From positions 1 to 64,000 of the forward strand of contig CACZXF010000002.1 of assembly GCA_902785105.1 (NCBI GenBank): DNA of 64,000 bases, read 5' to 3'. Both the position numbers and the translations under genes were made by a program. Below the pieces are notes generated by a model that was not told the DNA's origin, searched no databases, and saw nothing but the letters and a program-made list of their open reading frames with translations. This DNA comes from an uncultured Eubacteriales bacterium. GTDB taxonomy: Bacteria > Bacillota > Clostridia > Christensenellales > Aristaeellaceae. Position 1 is the stretch's first letter. Each line of letters starts with the position of its first letter. Of the stretch, positions 11,012-19,308 are shown one piece after another.

Positions 11012-12148
11012 TCAGTCCGACACGTCCACGTCCGGGGCGATAGTGAGCTTATAGTCGGGATAGGCGGCGTGGATCTCGTCATAGAGGGTCTTCAGGCCCT
11101 CCTTCGGGTTGATGTCGAAGCTCATCACGGCGTCGAACATCATCTCCTTGGTCTCCTGATCCAGATAGAAGCCGTGGAGCTGGAGCACCCAGTCGTGGGC
11201 CAGCACCCGGCTGCGCACGTCGTTTTCGATGTCGGCGGCCTCGCCGGGGGTGGTGTTGTAGGAGTAGATCCCCATGCCCGTGATGATGACGCCGGTCTCC
11301 TTATACACCCGGGCCTCTGTGCGGCGCGTCAGCCTGTCCGCCTCGCGGATGGTCATGGTGTCGGGCAGTGCCACATGGACGGAGGCGTAATTGCGGTCCG
11401 GTCCGTAGTTGTACAGTATCAGGTCATAGGCGCCCTGGACGGCCTCGTCCTGATTGAGCAGCGCTTTGATCTGCCCGGTGAGCTCGGGGTCGGCCCGCCC
11501 GCCGAGGATCTCGTCAAGGGTCTCGGTCATCATCTCGATGCCGGCCTTGATGATGAACCCGGAGATCACCACGCCCACCCAAGCTTCAAGGGATAAGCCG
11601 GTCAGCGTAAAGAGCAGCGCGCACAGCAGCACCGAGCCGGACAGTATGGCGTCCGACAGCGCGTCGGAACCGGAGGCCACCAGGGAGCCGGAGTTGACCT
11701 TCTCGCCCTGGGCCTTGACGTAGCGCCCCAGCAGGATTTTCGTCACCACGGCCACCGCGATGATGACCAGTGAGATCACGCTGTAATCCGGCTTTTCCGG
11801 CTGGATGATCTTCTTGACAGATTCCACCGCCGAGGTGATGCCGGCGTAGAGTACAAGCCCCGAGACGATCATGGCGCTGAGATATTCGATGCGCCCGTAG
11901 CCCAGGGGGTGCTTTTTGTCCGGCAGCTTGCCAGCCAGCTTGGTGCCCACGATGGTGATGACCGAGGACAGGGCGTCCGACAGATTGTTCACCGCGTCCA
12001 GCGTCACGGCGATGGAGTGGGAGGCGATGCCCACGACGGCCTTGAACGCCGCCAGCAGCACGTTGGTCAGTATGCCGACGATGCTGGTCCTTATGATCAC
12101 CTGGTCACGGTTTTGAAATTGCGCCTTCATGTTCTGCGTTTCCTGCAT
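11012..12148 (-). CDS. Cation diffusion facilitator (CDF) transporter
   Basis: Proton-coupled efflux of divalent metals across the cytoplasmic membrane. The 378-residue product has about six membrane segments. It contains the family motif around HSIAVTLDAVNNLSDALSS (metal-binding Asp/His/Asn), the HPLGYGRIEYLSA motif, and a C-terminal cytosolic domain with VHVALPDTMTI. The frame extends upstream, but ATG at 12148 has AGGAGG at good spacing. The gene sits between the GNAT gene and the M42 peptidase on one minus-strand run. Metal preference (Zn, Mn or Fe) cannot be decided. A second C-terminal extension (about 60 residues after the usual end) may be regulatory. Confidence 0.92.
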   Translation of the reverse strand: MQETQNMKAQFQNRDQVIIRTSIVGILTNVLLAAFKAVVGIASHSIAVTLDAVNNLSDALSSVITIVGTKLAGKLPDKKHPLGYGRIEYLSAMIVSGLVLYAGITSAVESVKKIIQPEKPDYSVISLVIIAVAVVTKILLGRYVKAQGEKVNSGSLVASGSDALSDAILSGSVLLCALLFTLTGLSLEAWVGVVISGFIIKAGIEMMTETLDEILGGRADPELTGQIKALLNQDEAVQGAYDLILYNYGPDRNYASVHVALPDTMTIREADRLTRRTEARVYKETGVIITGMGIYSYNTTPGEAADIENDVRSRVLAHDWVLQLHGFYLDQETKEMMFDAVMSFDINPKEGLKTLYDEIHAAYPDYKLTIAPDVDVSD

Positions 12149-12161
12149 GGTGTTCGTCCTC

Positions 12162-12641
12162 CTATGTATTTTTCCTGTGTTTTTCCAGCCGGACCAGCCG
12201 TTCCTCGTCCGGTTCCATATTTCCATTCTTGTATTGATAGCCCATATTCAGATAAAAGGGCAGTCCTGTGATGGAGGCGGGAATTTCGACGCGCCGGGCG
12301 CGGAGAAAGTATTCGTCCCGTTCAAGGGTTTCAATGATGCTTCGCCCCACGCCGCGCCCCTGCCGATCCGGATGCACGAATATCGTGAACAGACAGCTCT
12401 CGTCCGCTTTTCCCCAATAGGGCCCGATCGCGCCGCAGCCGATGATTTGTCCGTCATCCTCAGCCACATAAAAGTGCGTCCACCCCGCCCGCTCGAGGAT
12501 GTATTCCGGGGTATGCAGCGCGATCAGCCCGTTGACCTCCTGCGGATAGTCCTTCGCGTTGCTGACCCTCAAGGTGGTTTTGACCAATTCGGAGACACGC
12601 TCCGCGTCTGATGATTCAAATTTACGGATAGTCATATTCAT
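12162..12641 (-). CDS. GNAT family N-acetyltransferase
   Basis: A 159-residue single-domain acetyltransferase that transfers acetyl from acetyl-CoA to an unknown amine. Visible features are the N-terminal MTIRKFESSDAERVSEL, the strand IIGCGAIGPY, and the CoA pyrophosphate loop VHPDRQGRGVGRSIIETL (Q/RxxGxG/A). It starts 3 nt after the uvrB stop and ends 13 nt before the CDF start, which indicates translational coupling in the uvrB operon. Several small-molecule and protein-modifying families share this fold, so the acceptor is unknown. Confidence 0.9.
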   Translation of the reverse strand: MNMTIRKFESSDAERVSELVKTTLRVSNAKDYPQEVNGLIALHTPEYILERAGWTHFYVAEDDGQIIGCGAIGPYWGKADESCLFTIFVHPDRQGRGVGRSIIETLERDEYFLRARRVEIPASITGLPFYLNMGYQYKNGNMEPDEERLVRLEKHRKNT

Positions 12642-12644
12642 GCT

Positions 12645-14666
12645 TTAGCCCGGATTCCTGTGGGTCATCTTCTCGCGGCGCTTGCGCTTCTGGCGTGACT
12701 GCTCGCCGGTGGCCATGACCTTTTCGCCCTTCAATGCCAGCATCTGGTCGCGGTACTTGGCGGCCTTCTCGAAATCCAAATTGTTGGCGGCCTGGAGCAT
12801 CAGCTCCTCGATGCGGTCGATGGCCATCTGGCGCTCCTGCTCGTCCATGGTGTTGTCGGCGCTGTCATCGGCGGCGCGTGTGACCTCCATCAGCTCGCGT
12901 ATGGCAGAGCGCACGGTCTGGGGTGTGATGTGGTGCTCCTCGTTGTACTGCTGCTGTATGGCGCGGCGGCGGTTGGTCTCGTCGATGGCCCGCTGCATGG
13001 AATCGGTGACGGCGTCGGCGTACATGATGACCCGCCCGTCCACATTGCGGGCCGCGCGGCCGATGGTCTGGATCAGACTGGTCTCGGAGCGCAGAAAGCC
13101 CTCCTTGTCCGCGTCCAGTATGCACACCAGCGAGACCTCCGGCATGTCCAGACCCTCGCGCAGCAGGTTGATGCCCACCAGCACGTCGAACTCCCCGCTG
13201 CGCAGACCGTGGATCAGTTTGATTCGATCCAATGTTTCCACATCGGAATGCAGGTACTCCACTCTTACGTCCAACTCCCGCAGATACTGTGTCAGACTCT
13301 CAGCCATGCGCTTGGTCAGCGTGGTGACCAATACCCTTCCGCCCTCGGCGGTGACCTTGTTGATCTCGCCCAGCAGGTCGTCCACCTGCCCGGTGGCGGG
13401 GCGGACGACGATCTCCGGGTCGATGAGCCCCGTGGGCCGTATGATCTGCTCCACCACCTGACCGGCCCGGGATAGCTCGTAGTCCCCCGGCGTGGCCGAG
13501 ACGTAGATCACCTGATTGACACGGCTCTCAAATTCGTGGAACTTCAGGGGCCGGTTGTCGTAGGCGGCGGGCAGGCGGAAGCCGTAGTCCACCAGCGCCC
13601 GCTTCCGGGCGTAGTCGCCGTTGTACATGGCGCGGATCTGGGGCACGGTGACGTGGGACTCGTCGATGAAAACCAGAAAGTCCTTTGGGAAGTAGTCCAT
13701 CAGCGTGAACGGCGCTTCTCCCGACTGCCGCCCGTCGAAGTAGCGGGAATAGTTCTCGATGCCGCTGCAATAGCCCAGCTCCCGCATCATCTCGATGTCG
13801 TAGTGTACCCGCTGCTCCAGCCGCTGGGCCTCCAGCAGGCGGTCGTTGGCGCGGAAGTCGGCCAGCCGAAGCTCCAGATCCTCTTCAATCTGCGATATGC
13901 ACCGGTCCAGCTTGTCCTTGGAGGTGGCGTAGTGGCTGGCGGGGAATATCATGACGTGGTTCATATAGCGCAGCGCCTTCCCCGTCACCATGTCGATCTC
14001 CGAAATGCGCTCGATCTCGTCCCCGAAGAACTCCACCCGCACGCCCTTCTTCTCCGACGCGGCGGGGATGATCTCCACCACCTCGCCCCGCACCCGGAAG
14101 CTGCCGCGCTCCGGCTCGAAGTCGTTGCGTGTGAACTGTATGTCCACCAGACGGCGCAAAAGCTCGTCCCGGTCGATCTCCATGCCTTCCCGCAATGATA
14201 CGGATAAATCCTCGTATTCCTCCGGATTGCCCAGACCGTAGATACAGCTCACCGAGGCCACGATCACCACGTCCCGCCGCTCCGACAGCCAGGCCGTGGC
14301 GCTGTGGCGCATCCGGTCGATCTCGTCGTTAATGGAGGAATCCTTTTCGATGAAGGTGTCCGTGGAGGGGATGTAGGCCTCGGGCTGGTAGTAGTCGTAA
14401 TAGGATACGAAGTAGCCCACCGCGTTCTCCGGGAAGAATTCCCGGAACTCCGCCGCAAGCTGGGCCGCCAGTGTCTTGTTGTGGGCGATCACCAGCGCCG
14501 GACGGTTGGCGTTTTTGATGATGTTCGCCATCGTGAAGGTCTTACCCGACCCTGTCACGCCCAGCAGCACCTGATGCTTGATACCCTGGGCCAACCCCTC
14601 GTTCAGCTTTTCAATCGCCTGGGGCTGGTCCCCCGTGGGCGCGTATTCCGAATGAAGCTCGAACAT
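12645..14666 (-). CDS. uvrB: Excinuclease ABC subunit B
   Basis: The helicase-like core of nucleotide excision repair, which verifies damage and recruits UvrC. It is 673 residues. Walker [15 protein letters not shown] lies near residue 36. The [12 protein letters not shown] beta-hairpin region, the helicase motif DESHVT, the RAARN motif VI, and a C-terminal UVR (UvrC-binding) motif with [14 protein letters not shown] are also present. ATG at 14666 is preferred because GGAGG lies 7 nt before it and [15 protein letters not shown] is the family N-terminus. It heads the minus-strand run uvrB-GNAT-CDF-M42-uvrA. Confidence 0.97.
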   Translation of the reverse strand: MFELHSEYAPTGDQPQAIEKLNEGLAQGIKHQVLLGVTGSGKTFTMANIIKNANRPALVIAHNKTLAAQLAAEFREFFPENAVGYFVSYYDYYQPEAYIPSTDTFIEKDSSINDEIDRMRHSATAWLSERRDVVIVASVSCIYGLGNPEEYEDLSVSLREGMEIDRDELLRRLVDIQFTRNDFEPERGSFRVRGEVVEIIPAASEKKGVRVEFFGDEIERISEIDMVTGKALRYMNHVMIFPASHYATSKDKLDRCISQIEEDLELRLADFRANDRLLEAQRLEQRVHYDIEMMRELGYCSGIENYSRYFDGRQSGEAPFTLMDYFPKDFLVFIDESHVTVPQIRAMYNGDYARKRALVDYGFRLPAAYDNRPLKFHEFESRVNQVIYVSATPGDYELSRAGQVVEQIIRPTGLIDPEIVVRPATGQVDDLLGEINKVTAEGGRVLVTTLTKRMAESLTQYLRELDVRVEYLHSDVETLDRIKLIHGLRSGEFDVLVGINLLREGLDMPEVSLVCILDADKEGFLRSETSLIQTIGRAARNVDGRVIMYADAVTDSMQRAIDETNRRRAIQQQYNEEHHITPQTVRSAIRELMEVTRAADDSADNTMDEQERQMAIDRIEELMLQAANNLDFEKAAKYRDQMLALKGEKVMATGEQSRQKRKRREKMTHRNPG

Positions 14667-14697
14667 GCCAAATCCTCCCGCCAAATCTCTCCCTTCA

Positions 14698-14726
14698 ATT
14701 ATAGCACCTTCAATTTATAATGAAAA
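14698..14726 (-). promoter_or_regulatory. Probable uvrB promoter
   Basis: Minus strand TTTTCA, 17 bp, TATAAT, with TG before the -10. No clear LexA box was seen. Confidence 0.6.
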
Positions 14727-14775
14727 CAGTGTACGAAAACTTAAACGCATGTTCGACGTAAATAATTGAGAATTG

Positions 14776-15588
14776 TCAGATGTGTATCAGCGTTCCCGCC
14801 GCCTCCGGCTGCATGGTGCATTTCAACCGCGTCGGTATGCCGGCCTGCTCCACGGGAGCGAGGCAGTCCGGGTGGAGCACCCTTGCCCCGTTTTGCGCAA
14901 ATGTCCGCATTTCCGGGTAGTCGATGACGGGGATGAGCCGCGCGTCCGGGTCCCGGCTGGGGTCGGCGGTCATCAGGCCGGGAACGTCGGTCCAGTTTTC
15001 ATAGAGTGTGGCGTGAACGGCAGCGGCCAGCAGCGCCCCGGTGATGTCGGAGCCGTTGCGGGGGAGTGTGATGATGTTCCCCGAGGGATCGGACCCGTAG
15101 AACCCCGGCACCACCGCTCGCAGATACATCGAGGGCAGCACTGACAGCCGGGTGATGGAGCGCTGAACATCCAGCCCGCCATTTGTGTCAAAGCAGACGA
15201 AGGGCGCGGCGTCCACGAAGGTCAGACCGGTATAATCCGCGAACAGCCGCGCACACAGGTATTCGCCCCGGCTCAGCGTGTGGGCCCGTGAGATGCGGAC
15301 GGCCGCTGCAAGCACATTGCGCACGGCCTCGTCCCCCGGCGGCAGTCCCAGCCCCGCGCGGATGTCGCGAAAGCGGCTGACCACCGCCTCTGCCGCCGGG
15401 CCGCGCCCGCCCTCGCGCCACACCTGTTCCAGCAAATCCGTGACCTTAGGCCCACCCTCCAGCGCCCCCGGCGCGGACAGCACCACATAGCGCCGCGCCG
15501 GGTTTTCATTCAATATCGCCTTTATCCTCCGAATGCCCTCCGCGCTCGCCGCGGAGCTGCCGCCAAACTTGCATACAATTTTATCCAT
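14776..15588 (-). CDS. Aspartokinase catalytic domain without ACT domains
   Basis: Amino-acid kinase fold; aspartate kinases phosphorylate aspartate at the entry of the Lys/Thr/Met pathway. The N-terminal KFGGSSAASAEGIRRI motif, the mid motif SRGEYLCARL and the nucleotide-binding stretch LPRNGSDITGALLAA match aspartokinases. The 270-residue product stops after EAAGTLIHI, exactly where ordinary aspartokinases (about 400-450 residues) enter their two ACT domains, so it lacks the usual allosteric feedback region. No frameshifted ACT remnant is visible downstream before 14687. It may be a feedback-insensitive isoenzyme, or a kinase of this fold with another substrate. Neighbours give no pathway clue. 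Confidence 0.82.
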   Translation of the reverse strand: MDKIVCKFGGSSAASAEGIRRIKAILNENPARRYVVLSAPGALEGGPKVTDLLEQVWREGGRGPAAEAVVSRFRDIRAGLGLPPGDEAVRNVLAAAVRISRAHTLSRGEYLCARLFADYTGLTFVDAAPFVCFDTNGGLDVQRSITRLSVLPSMYLRAVVPGFYGSDPSGNIITLPRNGSDITGALLAAAVHATLYENWTDVPGLMTADPSRDPDARLIPVIDYPEMRTFAQNGARVLHPDCLAPVEQAGIPTRLKCTMQPEAAGTLIHI

Positions 15589-15705
15589 GGCAATTCATGC
15601 CTCCATAAATGCGTTTACGCGCCCCGCAATTTCTTCGCCGCGGCGCGTCACGCCATAGTATGCCCGGATTTGGCGATGAGTTCTTGTAAAAAGGGTGGGG
15701 TTACG

Positions 15706-15813
15706 GCCCTCTCAGTCAGCTTCGCTGACAGCTCCCCCAGAGAGGGAGCCAGGAAGAACGTTGCCCCTTGGCTCCCCTTTTAAGGGGAGCCGTCGCCGAA
15801 GGCGACTGAGAGG
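15706..15813. repeat. Multi-hairpin palindrome, CTCAGTC type
   Basis: Second copy of the family at 6912-7040: outer CCTCTCAGTC...GACTGAGAGG, inner short hairpins and a GGCTCCC/GGGAGCC pair. It occupies the divergent gap between the aspartokinase and the sirtuin gene. The rest of that gap (15589-15705) shows nothing I recognise. Confidence 0.85.
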
Positions 15814-15867
15814 TTTGTCCCCCTGCAAATCCCGGTCCATCCTACAAACTTTTTCCCCGTCCCCACT

Positions 15868-15896
15868 GGACATATTGCCCCATAAATGTTAAAATA
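15868..15896 (+). promoter_or_regulatory. Promoter of the sirtuin-pgi operon
   Basis: TGGACA at 15868, a 17-bp spacer, TAAAAT at 15891-15896; the gene starts 19 bases later. Confidence 0.7.
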
Positions 15897-15914
15897 AGAT
15901 GAGGAGTGATGGAC

Positions 15915-16622
15915 ATGAACGAGACCTTAAAGCAGTGGGTGAAGGAATCCCGGCGCATCGTGTTTTTCGGCGGCGCGGGGGTGTCCACGGAGAGCGGCAT
16001 ACCGGACTTCCGCTCCCAGGACGGCCTTTACAACATGAAGTACAAGTATCCCCCGGAGACGATTATCAGCCATCCCTTTTTCATGCGCAACACGGCGGAA
16101 TTTTACCGCTTTTACAAGGACAAGATGCTCTTCCCCGACGCTCAGCCCAACGCGGCCCACATGAAACTGGCTCAGTGGGAGGCTGAGGGCAAGCTTCTGG
16201 GCGTGGTGACCCAAAACATTGACGGCCTGCACCAGGCGGCGGGGTCGAAGAAGGTCTACGAGCTCCACGGCAGCGTGCTCCGCAACTACTGTATGCACTG
16301 CGGCAAGTTCTACGATCTGGACTACATCATGAAGTCCGACGGCGTGCCCAAGTGCGAATGCGGCGGCACCATCAAGCCCGATGTGGTGCTCTATGGCGAG
16401 AACCTGGACAACGACGTGGTCAACGGCGCCGTCAACGCCATCAGCCAGGCGGACATGCTCATCATCGGCGGCACGTCGCTGGCGGTGTACCCCGCGGCGG
16501 GCCTCATCGACCTGTATCGCGGTAACCGGCTGGTGCTGGTGAACCTCTCCACCACGCCCCAGGACAGCCGCGCCGACCTGGTGATCCATGAGCGGATCGG
16601 CCAGGTGTTCGCCGAGCTGTAA
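15915..16622 (+). CDS. cobB: NAD-dependent protein deacylase (sirtuin)
   Basis: Removes acetyl or other acyl groups from protein lysines, consuming NAD. At 235 residues it has GAGVSTESGIPDFRS (NAD site), TQNIDGLHQAAGS, the catalytic histidine in ELHGS (about residue 118), zinc cysteines in CMHC and CECGG, and GTSLAVYPAAG. GTG and ATG codons at 15906 and 15909 are possible, but GAGGAG at 15901-15906 fits the ATG at 15915 best. The stop overlaps the next start (TAATG). This is the first gene of a plus-strand run that ends with pgi. Conservation is typical of active bacterial class III/U sirtuins. Confidence 0.94.
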   Translation: MNETLKQWVKESRRIVFFGGAGVSTESGIPDFRSQDGLYNMKYKYPPETIISHPFFMRNTAEFYRFYKDKMLFPDAQPNAAHMKLAQWEAEGKLLGVVTQNIDGLHQAAGSKKVYELHGSVLRNYCMHCGKFYDLDYIMKSDGVPKCECGGTIKPDVVLYGENLDNDVVNGAVNAISQADMLIIGGTSLAVYPAAGLIDLYRGNRLVLVNLSTTPQDSRADLVIHERIGQVFAEL

Positions 16623-17125
16623 TGTCCGAGCGACTGGTCGCTTTCCCGCCCGTCTGCCGGGAGGACGCGCGGGTGCTGATCTTGGGCTCCATGCCCAGCG
16701 TGGCGTCCCTACAGGAGGGCTTCTATTACGGACATCCCCGCAACGCCTTCTGGCGCATACTGGCAGAGGTGTTCAATGCTCCATTGCCTTCTGACATTGA
16801 GAGTAAAAAGGCCCTGCTGACAGGCAATCGCATCGCCCTCTGGGATGCGCTGAACGCCTGTCAGCGGGAGGGCTCTCTGGACAGCGCCATCCGCGAACCG
16901 GAGCTGAACGACTTCGGCGCGCTTTTCACACGCTGTCCCTGCATCGAAAAGGTCCTCTTTAACGGCGGCACCGCCCACCGCCTCTTCATGAAGCGGGGCG
17001 CGGGTTTTCTCACGGGCAGGCGCTGGGCGGTGATGCCGTCCACCAGTCCCGCCTACACATTGAGCTATGAAAGGAAGCTGGCGCTGTGGCGTCAGGCACT
17101 GGTCGAGCATTATGAATCCCTGTGA
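16622..17125 (+). CDS. DNA-deoxyinosine (hypoxanthine) glycosylase, UDG superfamily
   Basis: Base-excision repair enzyme of the uracil-DNA glycosylase superfamily; this subfamily removes hypoxanthine (deaminated adenine). The 167-residue protein has the N-terminal LGSMPSVASLQEGFYYGHPRN motif, FWRIL, and the C-terminal MPSTSPAYT motif. Those features distinguish it from ordinary UngA-type enzymes. It overlaps the sirtuin stop by one base (TAATG) and the next gene by 14 bases, so it is translated as part of the operon. The exact lesion preference is from family knowledge only. Confidence 0.86.
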   Translation: MSERLVAFPPVCREDARVLILGSMPSVASLQEGFYYGHPRNAFWRILAEVFNAPLPSDIESKKALLTGNRIALWDALNACQREGSLDSAIREPELNDFGALFTRCPCIEKVLFNGGTAHRLFMKRGAGFLTGRRWAVMPSTSPAYTLSYERKLALWRQALVEHYESL

Positions 17126-18416
17126 CATCATTCGCAAGAAGCGGTTCGGCGGCGAGCTGAACGAACAGGAGATACGCGCCTTTGTCTCCGGCGTCGTGGA
17201 CGGCAGCTTCGCGGACTATCAGGCTTCGGCGCTGCTGATGGCCATATGCATCAACGGCATGACCGACCGGGAAACGCTGGCGTTGACCCTGGCCATGGCG
17301 AAGTCCGGCGACACGCTGGACCTCAGCGACGTCCCCGGCGTCAAGGCCGACAAGCATTCCACCGGCGGCGTGGGCGACACCACCTCGCTGATACTGGTGC
17401 CCCTGGTGGCCTGCTGCGGCGTCAAGATGGCGAAGATGTCCGGCCGCGGTCTGGGCTTCACCGGCGGCACGCTGGACAAGCTGGAATCCATCCCCGGCAT
17501 GTCCATCGACAAGAACATCGAGTCTTTCAAAAAGCAGGTCAGCGAGGTCGGCTGCGCCATCATCGGCCAGACCGCCGAACTGGCTCCCGCTGACAAGGTG
17601 CTCTACGCTCTCCGGGACGTGACCGCCACGGTGGACTGCCTGCCGCTGGTGGTGTCCTCCATATTGTCCAAGAAACTGGCGGCGGGCACGGACGTGGTGG
17701 TGCTGGACGTCAAGGCCGGCTCCGGGGCCATCATGGACACCTATGATAAGTCCGTCCAGCTTGCAAAGACCATGGTCCGCATCGGCAACATGAGCGGCAA
17801 GCGCTTCTCCGCCCTCATCACCGACATGGACCAGCCCCTGGGCAGCTACATCGGCAACGCCCTGGAGGTCGAAGAAGCCATAGAAGTGCTGGCGGGACGT
17901 GTGGAAGGTCCCCTCAAGACCGTTTCTCTGACCCTCGGCGCCCACATCCTGCGCAATGCCGGGGTGGTGGAGACCGTGGAGAAGGGCATAGCCCTATTGG
18001 ATGAAAAGATCAGGAACGGCGAAGGACTCAAAAAGTTCTCCGAGATGATCGCAGCCCAGGGCGGCAACCCGAAGGTGGCGTATGACACCTCCCTGCTCCC
18101 CAAGGCCAAATATCACATCGACGTCACCGCCGACCGCGAAGGCTACATCACCGCCATGCGCACCGGCGACATCGGCAACGCCGCCAAGCTGTTGGGCGCG
18201 GGCCGCGAGCGCAAGACAGATGTTCTGGACCTGTCCGTGGGTCTGGTGATGAAGGTCAGGGTGGGGGACAGTGTGAAGAAGGGCGACACCCTCTGCACCC
18301 TCCACGCCGGGGATAAGTCCGACCGCATCGCCGCTCACAACCTCGTCCGCAAATCCATACTCATCGGCCCGGATAAGCCCGAACCCAGGCCGCTGATCCT
18401 CGACGTGGTGGAATGA
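17112..18416 (+). CDS. pdp: Pyrimidine-nucleoside (thymidine) phosphorylase
   Basis: Phosphorolysis of uridine, deoxyuridine and thymidine to the base and (deoxy)ribose-1-phosphate, for nucleoside salvage. The 434-residue product begins MNPCDIIRKKRFGGELNEQEI. It contains the signature KHSTGGVGDTTSL (phosphate site, about residue 81), GRGLGFTGGTLDKLESIPG, and the C-terminal pyrimidine-phosphorylase domain with VRVGDSVKKGDTLCTLHA. The open frame begins earlier, but the 17112 ATG gives the standard N-terminus. The stop overlaps the next start as ATGA, a sign of translational coupling. Confidence 0.95.
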   Translation: MNPCDIIRKKRFGGELNEQEIRAFVSGVVDGSFADYQASALLMAICINGMTDRETLALTLAMAKSGDTLDLSDVPGVKADKHSTGGVGDTTSLILVPLVACCGVKMAKMSGRGLGFTGGTLDKLESIPGMSIDKNIESFKKQVSEVGCAIIGQTAELAPADKVLYALRDVTATVDCLPLVVSSILSKKLAAGTDVVVLDVKAGSGAIMDTYDKSVQLAKTMVRIGNMSGKRFSALITDMDQPLGSYIGNALEVEEAIEVLAGRVEGPLKTVSLTLGAHILRNAGVVETVEKGIALLDEKIRNGEGLKKFSEMIAAQGGNPKVAYDTSLLPKAKYHIDVTADREGYITAMRTGDIGNAAKLLGAGRERKTDVLDLSVGLVMKVRVGDSVKKGDTLCTLHAGDKSDRIAAHNLVRKSILIGPDKPEPRPLILDVVE

Positions 18417-19303
18417 TGCGCAAAACCTCGCTTAAACTTTTGACGGCGGCGCTCCTATGGGGCGTCACCGCCGTCCTCGTCCCCCTGGCCCTCGGCGCGG
18501 CCTTTCAGGCGATGTTTAACGCATGGAATGTCAACGTCGATACCGTGACCCGCGCCCCGATATGGGCACAATGGGTCTACACCTGGCATGGCAGCTTCAT
18601 CACGCTGATCTCTGACGGTCTGCTGATCGCCCTCTGCGTCATCGCCTTTCACGCCCAAATCGAGCGCCCAAACAAGCGTGACGGGCTGTCGGCACTCGTC
18701 GGCTTCGGCATTGCCATACTGCTGGCCGTGCTGTTCACATTGCTGGACAGTCTCCGCCCCGAGCACCCACCCCATTTTTCGCTGGGACTCATCCCACTGT
18801 GCGGCCTGATGCTGATCAGTGTATTGGCCGAGGAGCTGCTGACCAAGCGCGTGCTGTATGATACGGTTTCCGCAAAGTGGGGAAAGCTGCCGGCGACCAT
18901 CGCCGCGACGCTGGCGTTTTTCCTCATCGGCGGCGGGCTGGGCGGCACGATCATATCCGGCGTCAACGTAGCCCTGTTGGGCCTGCTGTGCTGTCTGCTC
19001 TATGACCGCGAGGGCCTCTGGACGCCCGTCCTCTTCCGCTGGGGCTGGGGCTTCGCAACGGTATTCCTGCTGGGCCAGGGCGGCGGTGATCATTCCGTCT
19101 GGCGCTTTTACGGCGTCTCCGAGACCCTCCTCACCGGTGGCGACTCGGGCTTTGCCTGCGGTCTGATGTGGACGGCCATCCTCATGGCGCTCAATATGTG
19201 GATGATTTTCAAGCAACAAAGAGTTTCCAAAGACAGCGGCAACACGAAAAGGCAGTTCAATTTTCAATTCTCAATTTTTAATTCCAAAACCAAGAAAGGA
19301 TGA
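18413..19303 (+). CDS. CPBP-like multi-pass membrane protein
   Basis: A 296-residue protein with about seven or eight hydrophobic segments. The segment ISVLAEELLTKRVLYD (about residue 140) resembles the glutamate pair of CPBP/Abi-type intramembrane proteases, although the spacing to the arginine is a little longer than in the EExxxR consensus. Membership in that family is therefore tentative. Its start overlaps the pdp stop (ATGA), and its stop lies 5 nt before pgi. The last 15 or so residues (QFNFQFSIFNSKTKKG) are encoded by an AATTTTCAATT-rich stretch resembling the intergenic repeats. The real ancestral C-terminus may have been shorter. Function unknown. Confidence 0.72.
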   Translation: MMRKTSLKLLTAALLWGVTAVLVPLALGAAFQAMFNAWNVNVDTVTRAPIWAQWVYTWHGSFITLISDGLLIALCVIAFHAQIERPNKRDGLSALVGFGIAILLAVLFTLLDSLRPEHPPHFSLGLIPLCGLMLISVLAEELLTKRVLYDTVSAKWGKLPATIAATLAFFLIGGGLGGTIISGVNVALLGLLCCLLYDREGLWTPVLFRWGWGFATVFLLGQGGGDHSVWRFYGVSETLLTGGDSGFACGLMWTAILMALNMWMIFKQQRVSKDSGNTKRQFNFQFSIFNSKTKKG

Positions 19304-19308
19304 TCCCC

